Shown piece after piece: positions 36,201 through 46,631 of a DNA stretch of 64,000 nucleotides. The position numbers were made by a program, and so were the translations under genes. Source of the stretch: Schistosoma mansoni (lineage: Eukaryota; Platyhelminthes; Trematoda; Strigeidida; Schistosomatidae); contig NC_031498.1 of NCBI RefSeq assembly GCF_000237925.1, forward strand, positions 764,015 through 828,014, read 5' to 3'. The notes beneath the pieces are model-generated. The model ran no database searches and was not told where the DNA came from. It saw only the letters and a list, made by a program, of their open reading frames with translations. How positions within the stretch are numbered: the stretch's first letter is position 1; each line of letters opens with the position of its first letter.

Positions 36201-38970
36201 TTTAAGCCCTGAACGATTTGATAAATCTCTCCCCCCATCTACTCCAGTTAAGCGAGGGGGAACTCCGCTGGTCAAACTAAGTCACAGTACCCCAGCAAAC
36301 CATAGTTTACAAGTCAATTCAGTTGTTTGGCACTCAGCTACACCATTTGCTTCCAAATTGTCAGAACTATCACAATTATCAGCTTTCTCAAAAACGACAT
36401 GTGAATCTCCAAATTATAATGTAACGAATAATCGAGTTTCTGCAGTCATCTCTCTACCTCCAACACCAGACACTAATCTTCTAAATTCCTTGAGCACTGA
36501 TATCAGTTGTACTCATGAAAGTTTCGCTACTTTGCCAGTGACTTCTGCAGCTTACTCTGCTCCAATAAAAAAATCCAAAATCAACCGAAAAAATTTAAAA
36601 AGACATTCAATTGCGTTCCTAGAAAAAACAAGTAAAACGCCGTCACTAAGAGTCCCACCAACTAGTCCTGTATCTACTAAACAAAAAGATAAAAAACAGT
36701 CAACAAACGAACAAAGGGCTAAATATCAGGAAAAAAGAGCACAGAGCTTCGATACCAACAATAATAAGACTTACAACAATAACAACTACAACAAACTATA
36801 CTCCAGTGCTTCTTATAGCCTACCGAATATAACTAAGGAATATAAACAAAGAAGAAGAACATCTTCAGTGCCACCGACCAACCTGACAGAAACTGAAGCA
36901 GTTACACCTGAAATGAGTTTGTCGTCCGTACGGAAGGAATCTGGTTTGACTGGTGTTAGAAAGTTGTTGAAAACTCCGAAGTCTGTGCAAACACCTCGTG
37001 TATCTGGTGTCAGTGAACTGTTTAAGGATGAACCGAGTGTGAAGAGACATCGTGGTCGGCCTTCATCAGTGCCACCGACCGACCTGACAGAGACTGAAGC
37101 AGTTACACCTGAAATGAGTTTGTCGTCTGTACGGAAGGAATCTGGTTTGACTGGTGTTAGAAAGTTGTTGAAAACTCCGAAGTCTGTGCAAACACCTCGT
37201 GTATCTGGTGTCAGTGAACTGTTTAAGGATGAACCGAGTGTGAAGAGACATCGTGGTCGGCCTTCATCAGTGCCACCGACCGACCTGACAGAGACTGAAG
37301 CAGTTACACCTGAAATGAGTTTGTCGTCTGTACGGAAGGAATCTGGTTTGACTGGTGTTAGAAAGTTGTTGAAAACTCCGAAGTCTGTGCAAACACCTCG
37401 TGTATCTGGTGTCAGTGAACTGTTTAAGGATGAACCGAGTGGTAACGTGTGTTATCGTGTACAGAATGTATCTAATGTTACTTCATTGTCTCCAAGTTAC
37501 TGTAAATTGTGTCGTTGTTTGCTATTCGAATGTCAATGTAGTTTCGGTTTTAATAATCTGACAGGGAAGCGTTCTAGGAGAAGAGGTTTGGACGATGTCG
37601 CGGAGTCTTTGCCTTCCAAGCGTACGCGTTGTGTATTTAAAATCGCCGAGTCTTCAGTCGTTAAATCTACTGACGCTGACTATCCCGTTATGAAAATGTC
37701 CTCTAGAAGATTGAAATATCCGTCGACTAATGAATTAACCGTACAACTGTCAAAAACTAAGTCGAAAAACAAGAAGCAAGTTTCCACCATGGGTTCGCAG
37801 TATTCTGATGCTCTAACGGATCGTTCGGTGAATATAGTAAAGTCTCTGGAAAACCGGACGTCGAAAGAACTCCCTGGATTGATTATTCCCTTGCCGAATA
37901 ATGTGATGGGAAATAATTCTCGAAAGAGGAAATCTATTCCATATAAATCTCGCTTGACTCCTAGTGATAATATGCTAAATTCATATGATCAATCTGCGCC
38001 TTCAAATACTGTGTCTCTTATCCCGAAGACCGCTAAGGATCGTGAGTCTGTTTCCGTTGTTCCTGTCGCAAAGCGTCTCCGCAGCAGAATGACCCCATCA
38101 GTCATTGAATGTTTGTCATCTAGTCGTACGCGACGTGCAGTCAAAGTACCGGATTCTTTGATCGGTGAATCTGCCACTACCGACAGTTCCGGTAAGAGTT
38201 CCATGGTGAAAACATCCTCTAGGAAAGTTAAATCTCAATCGAATAAAGAAGTTATCATACAGCCGTCGAAAACTATATCAAAAACCAAAAAGAAAGTTTC
38301 CTCTACGGATTTTCAGTGTCCTGATTCTCTACTGGATCATTCAGTCAATGCAGTGAAGTCTACAAACAACTGCGCATCAAAAAGATCTATAAAAAGACTT
38401 GCTGATGTTCGTAGAGTCTCTCCTTCTATTCCATTGGCCAAACGTCTACGGAATAGAATTGATCAGTCGGATATTAAATGTGTAACATCCGAACACACAC
38501 GAAATGAAGAAACATCTTTACCTGTGAAAGACCAACCTAGTGAAAAGAAGAGAAATGGTACCAAAACAAATAATCTGCGAAACCGTAAACAGGTAATCAC
38601 TTCACCATCAAAACCACTTCCAACTGCTTCATCTTCAAAATCTGTTTCAACCAATGAATCTAAAGATATAACATTGAAGTCTAAAACACGTTCACGACAT
38701 ATTAAACGCGCTTCTGTTACGCCTGTTGATAATATAACTAATGTTTCACCAAAAAGACGTGTTCTTCGCTCTTGGAAGGTAATAACTCCTGCTTCAGAAA
38801 TAAGTCAACCAATCCAAGAAAAAATATCAACTTCTAAAATCACTAATAAATCAAAATTAAAGACCACTAATAATAATAGTAATAATAATAGCTCGGTAAC
38901 ATCAAAATCAACTCAAGCTAAACAATCATCAATATCAATCCGTCAAACTCGTTCAAGAACACGCCAATAA
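27255..38970 (+). CDS. MKI67-like: Ki-67-like chromosome-periphery protein (FHA, PP1-docking motif, repeats)
   Basis: Three exons join in phase: 27255-27346, 27383-27599, 35203-38970 (introns 36 and 7603 nt, both GT-AG), giving 1358 residues. Residues 1-103 form an FHA domain: HIVVIRRDGTDG, IGSNQSCDIRVQ, FHCTLQL, then VGDRQFRFFYPP, closely following human Ki-67. The phospho-binding Arg after Gly is replaced by Ser, while His and Asn positions persist. Residues 429-458 hold VSFGPPLSPERFDKSL plus PPSTPVKRGGTP, nearly the PP1-gamma docking signature known from Ki-67 and Repo-Man. Residues 657-849 carry 67-residue repeats containing VSGVSELF, resembling the Ki-67 repeat core. The C-terminus is basic with KRLRSR, AKRLRNR, RVLRSWK and RQTRSRTRQ, like the Leu-Arg chromatin-binding tail. 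Vertebrate Ki-67 coats mitotic chromosomes and recruits PP1; that role here is inferred. Confidence 0.88.
28000..28540. other. Ki-67-like intron 2, left part
   Basis: No exon or known repeat recognised between 27600 and 28540. Confidence 0.5.
28541..28972 (-). mobile_element. 0.5-kb short element, copy R2, 5'-truncated
   Basis: Minus orientation. The tail (plus-strand TTTATTTAAACACATAAATA) matches the other copies; the 5' end stops about 80 bp short. In intron 2 of the Ki-67-like gene. Confidence 0.8.
29385..32390 (-). mobile_element. Near full-length decayed RTE-like LINE (family A, copy A2)
   Basis: Minus-strand fragments in order: endonuclease-like pieces around 32230-31660 (GGRWGFDDLRSDNGDCLLKL), a linker at 31280-30978, an RT frame 30850-30170 with FRWISLLPIASELV, GCIDHISTLCQTY, SGVRQGYPISPFLFD and LEYADDIVLLCD, then C-terminal pieces to the DMDQNRSQWRSCCNF end. 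Many stops and shifts separate them. The 3' tail carries the family end GGGGCACCAGATGC in antisense. It lies in intron 2 of the Ki-67-like gene. Confidence 0.8.
32300..32465. repeat. Imperfect inverted repeat at head-to-head LINE junction
   Basis: About 63 bp at 32320-32382 is the approximate reverse complement of 32390-32460 (arms include GCATTCAACTTTCGACTAG and CGAAAGTTGGATGC). It marks the 5' ends of two family A copies in opposite orientation. Confidence 0.7.
32395..33842 (+). mobile_element. Internally deleted RTE-like LINE (family A, copy A3), host to a nested element
   Basis: A 5'-like piece joins directly to the C-terminal region (KARAAYANLGHLWHFR at about 32575), so endonuclease and most of the RT are missing. 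The C-terminal coding resumes after the nested short element at 33571 (SQWRSCCNF). The 3' end reads GTGCCCCTTAGTACCAATAT, then TTATGTTAAAATAAA. Confidence 0.8.
33046..33555 (-). mobile_element. 0.5-kb short element, copy R3, nested in LINE A3
   Basis: Full-length copy flanked by a 15-bp duplication GGGGCTAGAGACGTT (33031-33045 and 33556-33570) that lies within LINE A3. The duplication defines the unit as 510 bp and shows LINE-type target-primed insertion. Confidence 0.92.
33876..34304 (+). mobile_element. 5'-truncated LINE family B fragment (copy B4)
   Basis: Starts in the C-terminal coding end (GGQTKTWHKSMKSLT, LSHVGRCRLPGW, LETLNDMAQNRLQ) and ends in TGACTGACTGACTG. An 11-bp duplication AGTTCAGTTGT (33865-33875 and 34305-34315) flanks it. 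Confidence 0.85.
34316..35202. other. Ki-67-like intron 2, right part
   Basis: AT-rich, without recognised repeats. It ends in TTTACCCTAATCTCAG, the acceptor of exon 3, which restores phase 0 with exon 2. Confidence 0.6.
36862..37440 (+). repeat. Three 201-bp in-frame tandem repeats in the Ki-67-like gene
   Basis: Units start at 36862, 37063 and 37264, each 67 codons, nearly identical in DNA; the third stops after DEPSG. Each unit contains SSVPPT, ESGLTGVRKLLKTPKS and VSGVSELFKDEPSV. Near identity at silent sites points to recent duplication or homogenisation. Collapse or expansion during assembly is possible. Confidence 0.92.
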
Positions 38971-39571
38971 ACAATCTATGAAAACAAATAATGCTTTTAT
39001 TCAATAATCCATAAATATTTTTTTGTATCCTTATAAACAACAACAACAACAAAAATCGATTTTAACACCTTGATGTATTTATGTTAATGTAATCTATATA
39101 CGAAAGAACAATAATCTGTTACCCCTTTTCCGTTTAAGAGTACTATATAGGTATCTATATTCCAAATTACTTGTTATAATAGTATCATTATTATTAGCAT
39201 TAATCAAATCTCTAGAGCAAAGCCATTTACTAGTACAATTAAATATTAATGTTTAGTTGTTACGTAACTTGTTTATTCTCGGTTTTATGTTTATTCTTAT
39301 TACAACCTTACTGTAATTTATTTCATCTTTTTTTATTAAAAAAATACATATATTTACTGTCTACTACTTATGTTATGCTGTTCAATTGATGTTGTATATA
39401 TACATATACATGTGTGTGTATTTATTATATATTTTAAGTGTATATTTGTTTTTTTTATTTATTTATTGTTATTAATATTATGATTAATGTCAACTTATTT
39501 TCTAAACATTTCTGCGTTTATTTTGTTGTTGCTACCCCCCTTTTTTTCCAAAATGGGGTTCCTATTTGTCA
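38971..39571 (+). other. 3' UTR and downstream flank of the Ki-67-like gene
   Basis: AT-rich sequence after the stop codon. No consensus polyadenylation signal could be chosen with confidence. Confidence 0.4.
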
Positions 39572-40206
39572 GTCAGTCAGCAACAACGTAGGACTAAGCA
39601 CATTTATGCATCGGTCCAAGTTGCTATACCTCGTTAGCACAACAAGATGAACACCGAATTCATAGAAGTAGTTAATTTAGTGGTGGTAGTATATAAAAGA
39701 TAGCTTGTATATGAGGATATAGTATAGGAAGGAAGAACGTTATGAAGCAATTCTAATCTCAAGGTTTAAGGGAAGACAGAGAGCGTATACACCTACGCCA
39801 TTGTGATCGATTCTGAGTCATGTCACCTAAAGTCTCCAACCATTGGTTACGATAGTCACACGGACCCCAACCAAGTAGTCTGCATCTACCAACATGGCTC
39901 AGACTAGAAGTTAGTGACTTCAAGAACTGATACCACGTTTTGGTTTGGCCACTCCTAACTTTCTTCCAACCATCGCCAATACTAGTCAACATAGCGCGTC
40001 GTGGTAATCGGTGTTCAGGCATACATAACACGTGGCCCAACCTCACCAACTGATTTACCAACATTCCATAATACCCTGTATCTAACCTCACTATTACTTA
40101 CCCGGTGATCTCAGCAGATTCGAGCAATATTTCTAAGACATCTGTGGTCAAATACTAGTAACTTGCGAGTATCTTGTACTCTTGATGGCCATGTTTCGCA
40201 GCCGTA
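39572..40206 (-). mobile_element. 5'-truncated LINE family B fragment (copy B3)
   Basis: Minus strand: C-terminal coding with LVRLGHVLCMPEHRLPRRA, LLGWGPCDYRNQWLETLG and NRSQWRRC, then a 3' UTR ending in CTGACTGAC. The 5' break is at a TA microsatellite. Confidence 0.88.
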
Positions 40207-40232
40207 ATATATATATATATATATATATATAC

Positions 40233-42519
40233 TAATAATTTACCTACATGAGCTGGGTTCTAATTGACCTAAAATGTAAATCCGACTTTTTGAAATGTTT
40301 ATTCAACAATTTGTCAGTTATCTTTAAAAAAAGAGTTAAATCTAGGATTTTAGTTGTGTGTTAAGTAGAATAGATTAGTACACTAGAAATTATCATACGT
40401 CATTTACTACAAGCCAGTTTCCTACAGTTTGTAACATAGAAGTCATGATGAAATAAAGTAGCTGTATGTTTTTGTCATATTAGTTTGAGAGTTGTGTGAA
40501 TTCAATATTTAATGCTCTGTTTAAGAAATTTTCAGATATATAATGTTCAATATTTGTAAACAACTGTGATTGAGATAACTATGCGTCTTGAGATTTGCAA
40601 CCAATTAGCAATATAAGTACGGGTACTATTCTTTGAGAAAGGTATTTCAAGTGTATACGGTCGGCTTTACTGATCCTGACGAAATGTTGAAGATAACTTA
40701 GTGTATACATTAGCGCACAGTTGTATACTTAGATTGAGTTTTATTTCTAACGTTATCATTTATCATGCTTTAAGAAACAAATAATATAAAAAGAATCACA
40801 TGATTTTAAAAATAAAATTTACAGATGAATATAGCATAAATGAAACTGGTTTAATGTAATGAGTTTTGTTCCATCTCAGATAATCTGTAATTTAAAATGA
40901 CGACGATCCTTCAAATTCTAACTAGTCAGACTGCACATATCGATACGACTCAGTCCAATTGTCTGTATGAATGTCTCTGGCTTCTAACTAGTATAGACCA
41001 TTCATCATTACGCATTTGAGTTGATGTATAATAAACGTCCAAACCGTCTAACGGAAAAGTCTTTATGATACTACAATTATCGTAACCAGTAGTTGGAGAC
41101 GGGTGACATTGATAAGAATAGGTAGCAATATCATAAATGCATTCACTCCTTGTGTTCTCTTAAACCCTGAGTTTTGAAATCATCATATACGTTTTATTCC
41201 AATGAATTTATTCTCACATCGTCTATATTTAGTGTTTCCCCACTTCCACTGATACTGTTACCTCCATGGAATGCCTTGATAATTTCATCTCTCTGTAGTG
41301 ATTTAGGGTGACGACTTAAGCTAGGCTCTCCGCTGCATATTACTGAATAACATTACATCATTAATATATTTTGTAGTGCATACCTCAAATCCTTTACCGT
41401 CCGCTGAAACTCGTAGACTTTACTTCTTACATATTCGTGAACTTGTCACATGATTTTCATTTAACCGACTCATATTATCCTACTTACTAAATCCAACATC
41501 CAAATATGATTGGTTTGACGTAGTATAGATTTTGATATGATTGTTGAAAAGACGCTATATAATTCTTTGATGAAGTTGATTATTACACTGAAGAAGTCCA
41601 GACAAGTTAGCTGGACGAAACGTTGGAATTATTAAAATTTCAAACATAATTTTTACATATAATGACTTCTCTATGCTCGGCGCCCAATTTGTCAAGGTAT
41701 TCCTTCTAATCTTGACGAATATTCGTATAATTTGTTCTACATCTTATTTCATGAATTTCCTGGACATTTTATAGTACTGACTGTACAATCACGATGCGAT
41801 TAATGATTATAAAGATATCAGACATTTTGTTTCCTCTATGGATAACATGGCGCTCTTATATGAAGTCAAGGTCTTAACTAGGTTTGCGAATTATTTTTAA
41901 CTTATTCAATAATAAGTCTAGATATTTCTGACTAGCTTTAAGCTAAAAAAGCACTTGTAAGTTGTTTATCTTTTGAATACATTATGGAGAGTGATGATGA
42001 CGTAGCTCTCAAAATGTTTTAGAGAATATGAACTATTACTAGACTTTCACATACTATCAAGCAGTATCATGCCAGGATTAAGCATCACAAAACTGGGGAA
42101 AAGAACGGATGAGAAATCATAAACAATTGAAAGCCTTTCTTCGCTTATAAAATATATTGTTTGTTGAGTAAAGTAGACGAGTAAAAATTATATATATAAT
42201 CAGTTTTATTTAGAACTGGTTTTTTAAATTTTTTGCGTAACTCGGAAGTCTTATTCGTTCTATTACGTAGGAAATGCCTCAAATGCACTCGATTACGATT
42301 TGTACTTTGAGTGCTTCATGTAGCTGTTAAATTCAGTTATATCTCCGGAAGACGTGTTACCTGATGAAGGAATCAAAATATGCAGTATGGAAGTGTGGTA
42401 TGTCAAAATGTTTCTGCAGCTGACACAAGTTTAGTTACAGCCTGAATTTGGAAGGCTCTATTAGCCTTCTCCAACTTGCATCACTTGTGGCTTAGGTTAA
42501 ATAGCCGTCTACCAACAAA
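40233..42519. other. Intergenic; small LINE remnant and a hammerhead-like motif
   Basis: No host gene recognised. 41085-41175 is a remnant of an RTE C-terminal end and 3' UTR (KCIHSLCSLKP). A hammerhead-like motif lies at 41586-41632. Confidence 0.5.
41586..41632 (+). ncRNA. Hammerhead-like motif with strong stem II
   Basis: CTGAAGA, one extra A, perfect 6-bp stem II GTCCAG/CTGGAC around a 9-nt loop, GAAAC, then GTTGGAATT. The extra A departs from the canonical core, so it may be inactive. No parent element was identified. Confidence 0.45.
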
Positions 42520-43010
42520 AGGATTAGTTTACTGCTCATCAATTCTCTTTGTTTTACTTCATGGATATGAAACACGGTTATTAAAAATAGAGGATATTTG
42601 TAGATAATGGTATTCGATCATGGGTGTCTTTGGAGTGTCGCCTGTGTATTTTGCGACCACCGATTTAGTAATGTCAAAGTTAGGCTTAAGGTACGATGTA
42701 GATGTGGAAAATCAATTGGTAAGACAGTAAATCTTCAGCTGAGGCGGTTGGGACATGTGTACGTATACCTGATCATCACTTACATCTATGAGCGATTTAC
42801 TGTAGGAGCAGGTTGGAATAAAGCTCGAGGCACCAATCCAAGAAGGCTTCAACAGTCGGACTGTCGTGTAAATTGGTGTAGGTGGTTGACAGGTTCATGA
42901 TTTCAATGAAATTCAACAATCTCCAAAACCCCATACTAGGAATTATCATGTCCTCACTAGTGACTAGCTTCAGGAGGAAATTTTCAGAGTCCTAGTGAGA
43001 AGCGTGACCA
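42520..43010 (+). mobile_element. Old RTE-like LINE remnant
   Basis: The plus frame reads MVFDHGCLWSVACVFCDHR and QLRRLGHVYVY, matching the family B C-terminal motif LLVFDHRCLRNIAR...LRWLGHVL. Diverged and broken, so older than copies B1 and B2. Confidence 0.65.
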
Positions 43011-43102
43011 ATGGAGCTAAACTGTGTCGTGTGTGAAGCAGTTACCCACCGAAGACATGGAAGATGGTCGCACAGTATCGTGGATTGTTTAGAGGTAGAC
43101 AT

Positions 43103-43275
43103 TAACACTGTTGGATGCCCGCTCAATGGTCTAGGGGTTAAGTGTTTGAGTCCCGCATGTGGGATTGTGGATGCGCACTGTTGAGGAGTCTGCTTACTAC
43201 GACGAAACTGACATTTAGTACTTCGAGGTTTCCTATATTGGTATAACTTTGATCAGTTGTTTGTTCCAATGATAT
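43103..43275 (+). mobile_element. tRNA-derived SINE2 copy, diverged
   Basis: GCTCAATGGTCTAGGGGTTAAG (A box region), TTTGAGTCCCGC (B box), then GTTGAGGAGTC and GACGAAACTG (decayed hammerhead), and a 3' part TTCGAGGTTTCCTATATTGG. It resembles a tRNA gene only in its head. Confidence 0.6.
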
Positions 43276-43972
43276 TCGTCAATTCTTTTCTTCGCGCCTG
43301 TCGCCTTCCTTGATGGTCGGAAACTGTTTGTTCGTGAATTTCCTAATGATAATACGTCGACTAAGGTAACACGGTGATATTCTTTTAACATACAATGGGT
43401 CCCTGTTATGGTTATCTCTACGATTCCGATGAATTTAAAAGGCAGAGTGGCTAGGATTGGATTGACTGAGATGTGTTATCGGTCCGTAAAGCCACTTGTT
43501 TTGGCTATTATTTGAAGTCTTCAATGTACCAAATATTATTTGTTTGAGACTGGGGATGTTATTCAATTTTTTGTATTTCTCTAAAATTTCAATGTCCTTT
43601 CTCCTATGTCTAAGCATGTTTATCTTCATTTTAATATATTTCTGCCTTATCGTTTTTATTATTGGATCGGCTTTGAACTAGGACATGGTTGTACACTTTT
43701 CGTAATTACTGTCTCTCTCTTCGGGATTGGTCAACTAATAGTATGTAATGCTGAGTTGTTTCAAATTGATAAACTTCTGCCTAACAGCTTTTTATTTGTT
43801 TGATTTGGGTTTGTAATAAGTATCTGTCAATCACATGGAAAGTTATATTTGGCAAAGTTTTTTCCACACTGTCTGTTGGTTATATAGAGTTTTGATTGAT
43901 TGTTTCATCCGTAGGATAGCGTCACATATAGTTGCAAGGATGTATAGTGCATAACAAATGAGAAGTTTGTGA
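43276..43972. other. No gene recognised
   Basis: T-rich sequence with hydrophobic chance frames on the plus strand; no family features. Confidence 0.35.
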
Positions 43973-43977
43973 AATGA

Positions 43978-44483
43978 TGTTATATCTTGTGGCCGAGTGA
44001 ATGCCTAGTTAATGTATGACGTGGTAAAACCGCCAATAAGAGAGCAGCAAATCGTCGATTGGAACAGTGACACACGAAAACCGTACGAGCAGTCTAGAGT
44101 GCTAATCGGTCCTGCTTTCTGCCTAGCCCAGCCAGTTAAGTCCAGAACACCAATAACAGCCTCTGTGGCATGAATCATTATATTTCAAACATACTCAGTT
44201 TATATACCAAACAGACTGACCATATCGTACCATAAAATAGAAAATAACATTTGCACGAGTTAGCCAAATGTGGCTGTGAATAGGGGGAGCAGTAATTAAT
44301 AGACTGGGTATAACTCAGGAATGGTAAATCGTACAATAATAGTCCAAGGGTCAAAATAAAGCTCACAATGAAAAGAATATGAATATGAGTAGTTTAATTA
44401 TTTAGCAAATATACGATAAAAATTATATGCATAATATTGGTCCATAAATGGATCCCATTCACTATTGTTATCGGGGCATAACA
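43978..44483 (+). mobile_element. Solo LTR with 5-bp target duplication
   Basis: Begins TGTTATATC and ends ATAACA, flanked by AATGA on both sides (43973-43977 and 44484-44488). Contains a TATA-like GTTTATATACC and a downstream AATAAA. No internal region is present, so recombination between LTRs left one copy. The perfect duplication suggests moderate age. Related to the LTR fragment at 13242-13438. Confidence 0.85.
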
Positions 44484-44488
44484 AATGA

Positions 44489-45034
44489 ATTCGAAAATCT
44501 CTCAGTTTATGGTATTTATACTAGATTTTGAACTACTTTACCGAAATAGTGAATCCAGTTGGTTTCTTAAATAAATAAATCACTGTAATTAGTTAATATA
44601 TATCTAAAAGCAATCGTTTCCAATGACTGATTCACCATCTCTACAAAAAGATTATTTGTTTGTTTTTAATATTTGCAGTTGAATAGAAATAATGAATTAA
44701 CAGACACTTATGGATACTATTGTTTACCTATCATTTTCAACAAGGTACTTATACTCTTGACAATTATAAAGATGAATTGATTCATGGAATTTTATTCTAT
44801 TCTAGAATTATATTGATCGTATTTTTCTTTTGAATAAGATTCATAGGATGAAACAAATTCATTTGATTTCAGAGTTTCCCAATTAATTCCAAAGTTCCTT
44901 TATTAATGATACTAAGCTGTATGTTTGAAACTGAATCAAAAATCATGTTCAGAGGTATAAAATTGGAAATATGCTAAGCATATGGTTGTGGAGATTGTTG
45001 GATCTCACTAGAATCATGAACTAATCTAAGTTGG
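44489..45034. other. No gene recognised
   Basis: AT-rich intergenic sequence. Confidence 0.4.
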
Positions 45035-45400
45035 TGCATCCCTGAAAACTTGGAAGCACTTGATAGCCGTTCCTCCCTAGTATGAGACTGTCAACATTGC
45101 TCATCCACGACTCTCCTCGACAGGGAATGGGACCTAAGAATCCGATCCCACGTTAGAATGCTTGACTTCTAGATTGATTAAAGTTAGACATCAATTCCAT
45201 TTAATGGCGACTAAGTGATCTAAACTTTAAGCCTCTTTGCTTGAGAACGAAGGTCTCGGGTTTCATTCGCTGTCGAGGGAGGTCGTAAATGCTCACTGTT
45301 GAAGAGTCTCGTACAAGGAATTAACGTCTTTCCAGTGCTTCTAGGTTTTCAATATTGGTCTAACTTAGATCGGTTCAGAATTTCACATAAAATGTGGTAT
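45035..45400. mobile_element. Two SINE2 copies head-to-head
   Basis: 45035-45190 is antisense (CTTGGAAGCACTTGATAGCC, GAATCCGATCCCACG); 45165-45400 is sense (GTGATCTAAACTTTAAGCC, GGTCTCGGGTTTCATTC, CAGTGCTTCTAGG). The heads overlap at GATTAAAGTTAGACATCAA. Both are diverged. Confidence 0.55.
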
Positions 45401-45654
45401 TCAACTTATTGGTTAAGAATATTGAAGATTCCCATTGTGGAAAGTAGAACAACACATGTAAGCGAACAATTGTTTTCAATTAGATCGTCATCAGGCTTTA
45501 CTCTAATATATATGAATATTTATACGATAATGTTCAACCAATCAAGGCAATTTGAGTCGAGACTAATATTTGTTAATATGTTGAAAATTTAGTAATTAAA
45601 TGTAGAGGAGTCAGGATTTAAATATGACCAACTTGGTCTCATATGTTGTTATAC

Positions 45655-46187
45655 GTGTTTGAGGGCTAACATCACTTCCTGGCTGCCCGCACCGAGGAAG
45701 GGTATTTCTTAAGGGACCTGAAAAGGAAGTTTCATTAATGTTGGTCTTAACGACCTGTGAGCGTGACCGCAGAGCTCAAGGGACAACTGCTTGAGGCCGG
45801 TCACGCACGACCTTTTCTGGGGGATTTTTAACTCGTTGGCTCCGTACTTGTCGGGACCTTACCGCCGGAGACGGATATCCGTGGGATAAGGCAAGGTGTT
45901 CATTTTAAGGGTTGACCTTTTCTAACCCCACCCCTCCTTGTGAGAAGGCAGCATCGCTGCAGATGCTGGTTGTCTGAGGGAAACACCTTACTGCTGTCAC
46001 ACCCCTCTACAGTCAGCAGTACGACTTCGCCTTCAGACCTTGAGTTGCTGCTTTTAGTCTTACTGTTTTCCAATTGACCTGCCTGGCATGGTAGAACATA
46101 CAGGAACATATGTTCCAGCCAATATAGCCCGATTGGTTCATTACGATAGGCAAGCCCGAACACCATGTTAAGGTAGCAGCTACGGTC
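45655..46187 (-). mobile_element. LINE family B 5' UTR fragment (copy B5)
   Basis: Minus strand begins at the family's 5' end (GCTGCTACCTTAACATGGTG) and covers the region equivalent to about 6475-6990 of copy B1, stopping where the long ORF begins. The 3' part is missing, the reverse of usual LINE truncation. Confidence 0.8.
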
Positions 46188-46189
46188 GA

Positions 46190-46631
46190 GGAATGTAGAG
46201 GAGAAAAAGTTCTAATGAATGATAAAATACATAATCACTATAATTCAGATGAAATTAACTTAAATTATGAACCTTTAGGATAGATAATTAAAAAAAAGAA
46301 TAAGACTATGAAACTAGTTATTCGGAGTTGTTTGATTACAATTTTCTTAATTACACTAATTAGACCAACCACGAGTTTCTGTATTCACGTAGCTCAAGTT
46401 GAAAATGATTGATTACAATGATCTCCGCAGAGTGTAATAAAAGTAAATTCCTACAATATATATTTCTCCCAACTAAACCTGATTGACTAATCTTCATTTT
46501 ATTCAAAATGGATTTATCTCTTTTGTAGGATGTAACACTATTCGGATGTTTGTTTTAATGTTAAAATCCTTATCTATCGATGATTAAACTGAATTTGAAT
46601 AAAACTTTACATCTAGTCATGCTCGAATGTA
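46190..46631. other. No gene recognised
   Basis: AT-rich intergenic sequence. Confidence 0.4.

Noticed and set aside
35937-37251. Minus-strand frames within the Ki-67-like exon
   Set aside because: Shadows of the large exon; the two identical 61-codon frames reflect the 201-bp repeats.
43103-43170. Possible tRNA gene
   Set aside because: A and B boxes are present, but downstream sequence matches SINE2 and no acceptor-stem pairing is apparent; it is a SINE head.
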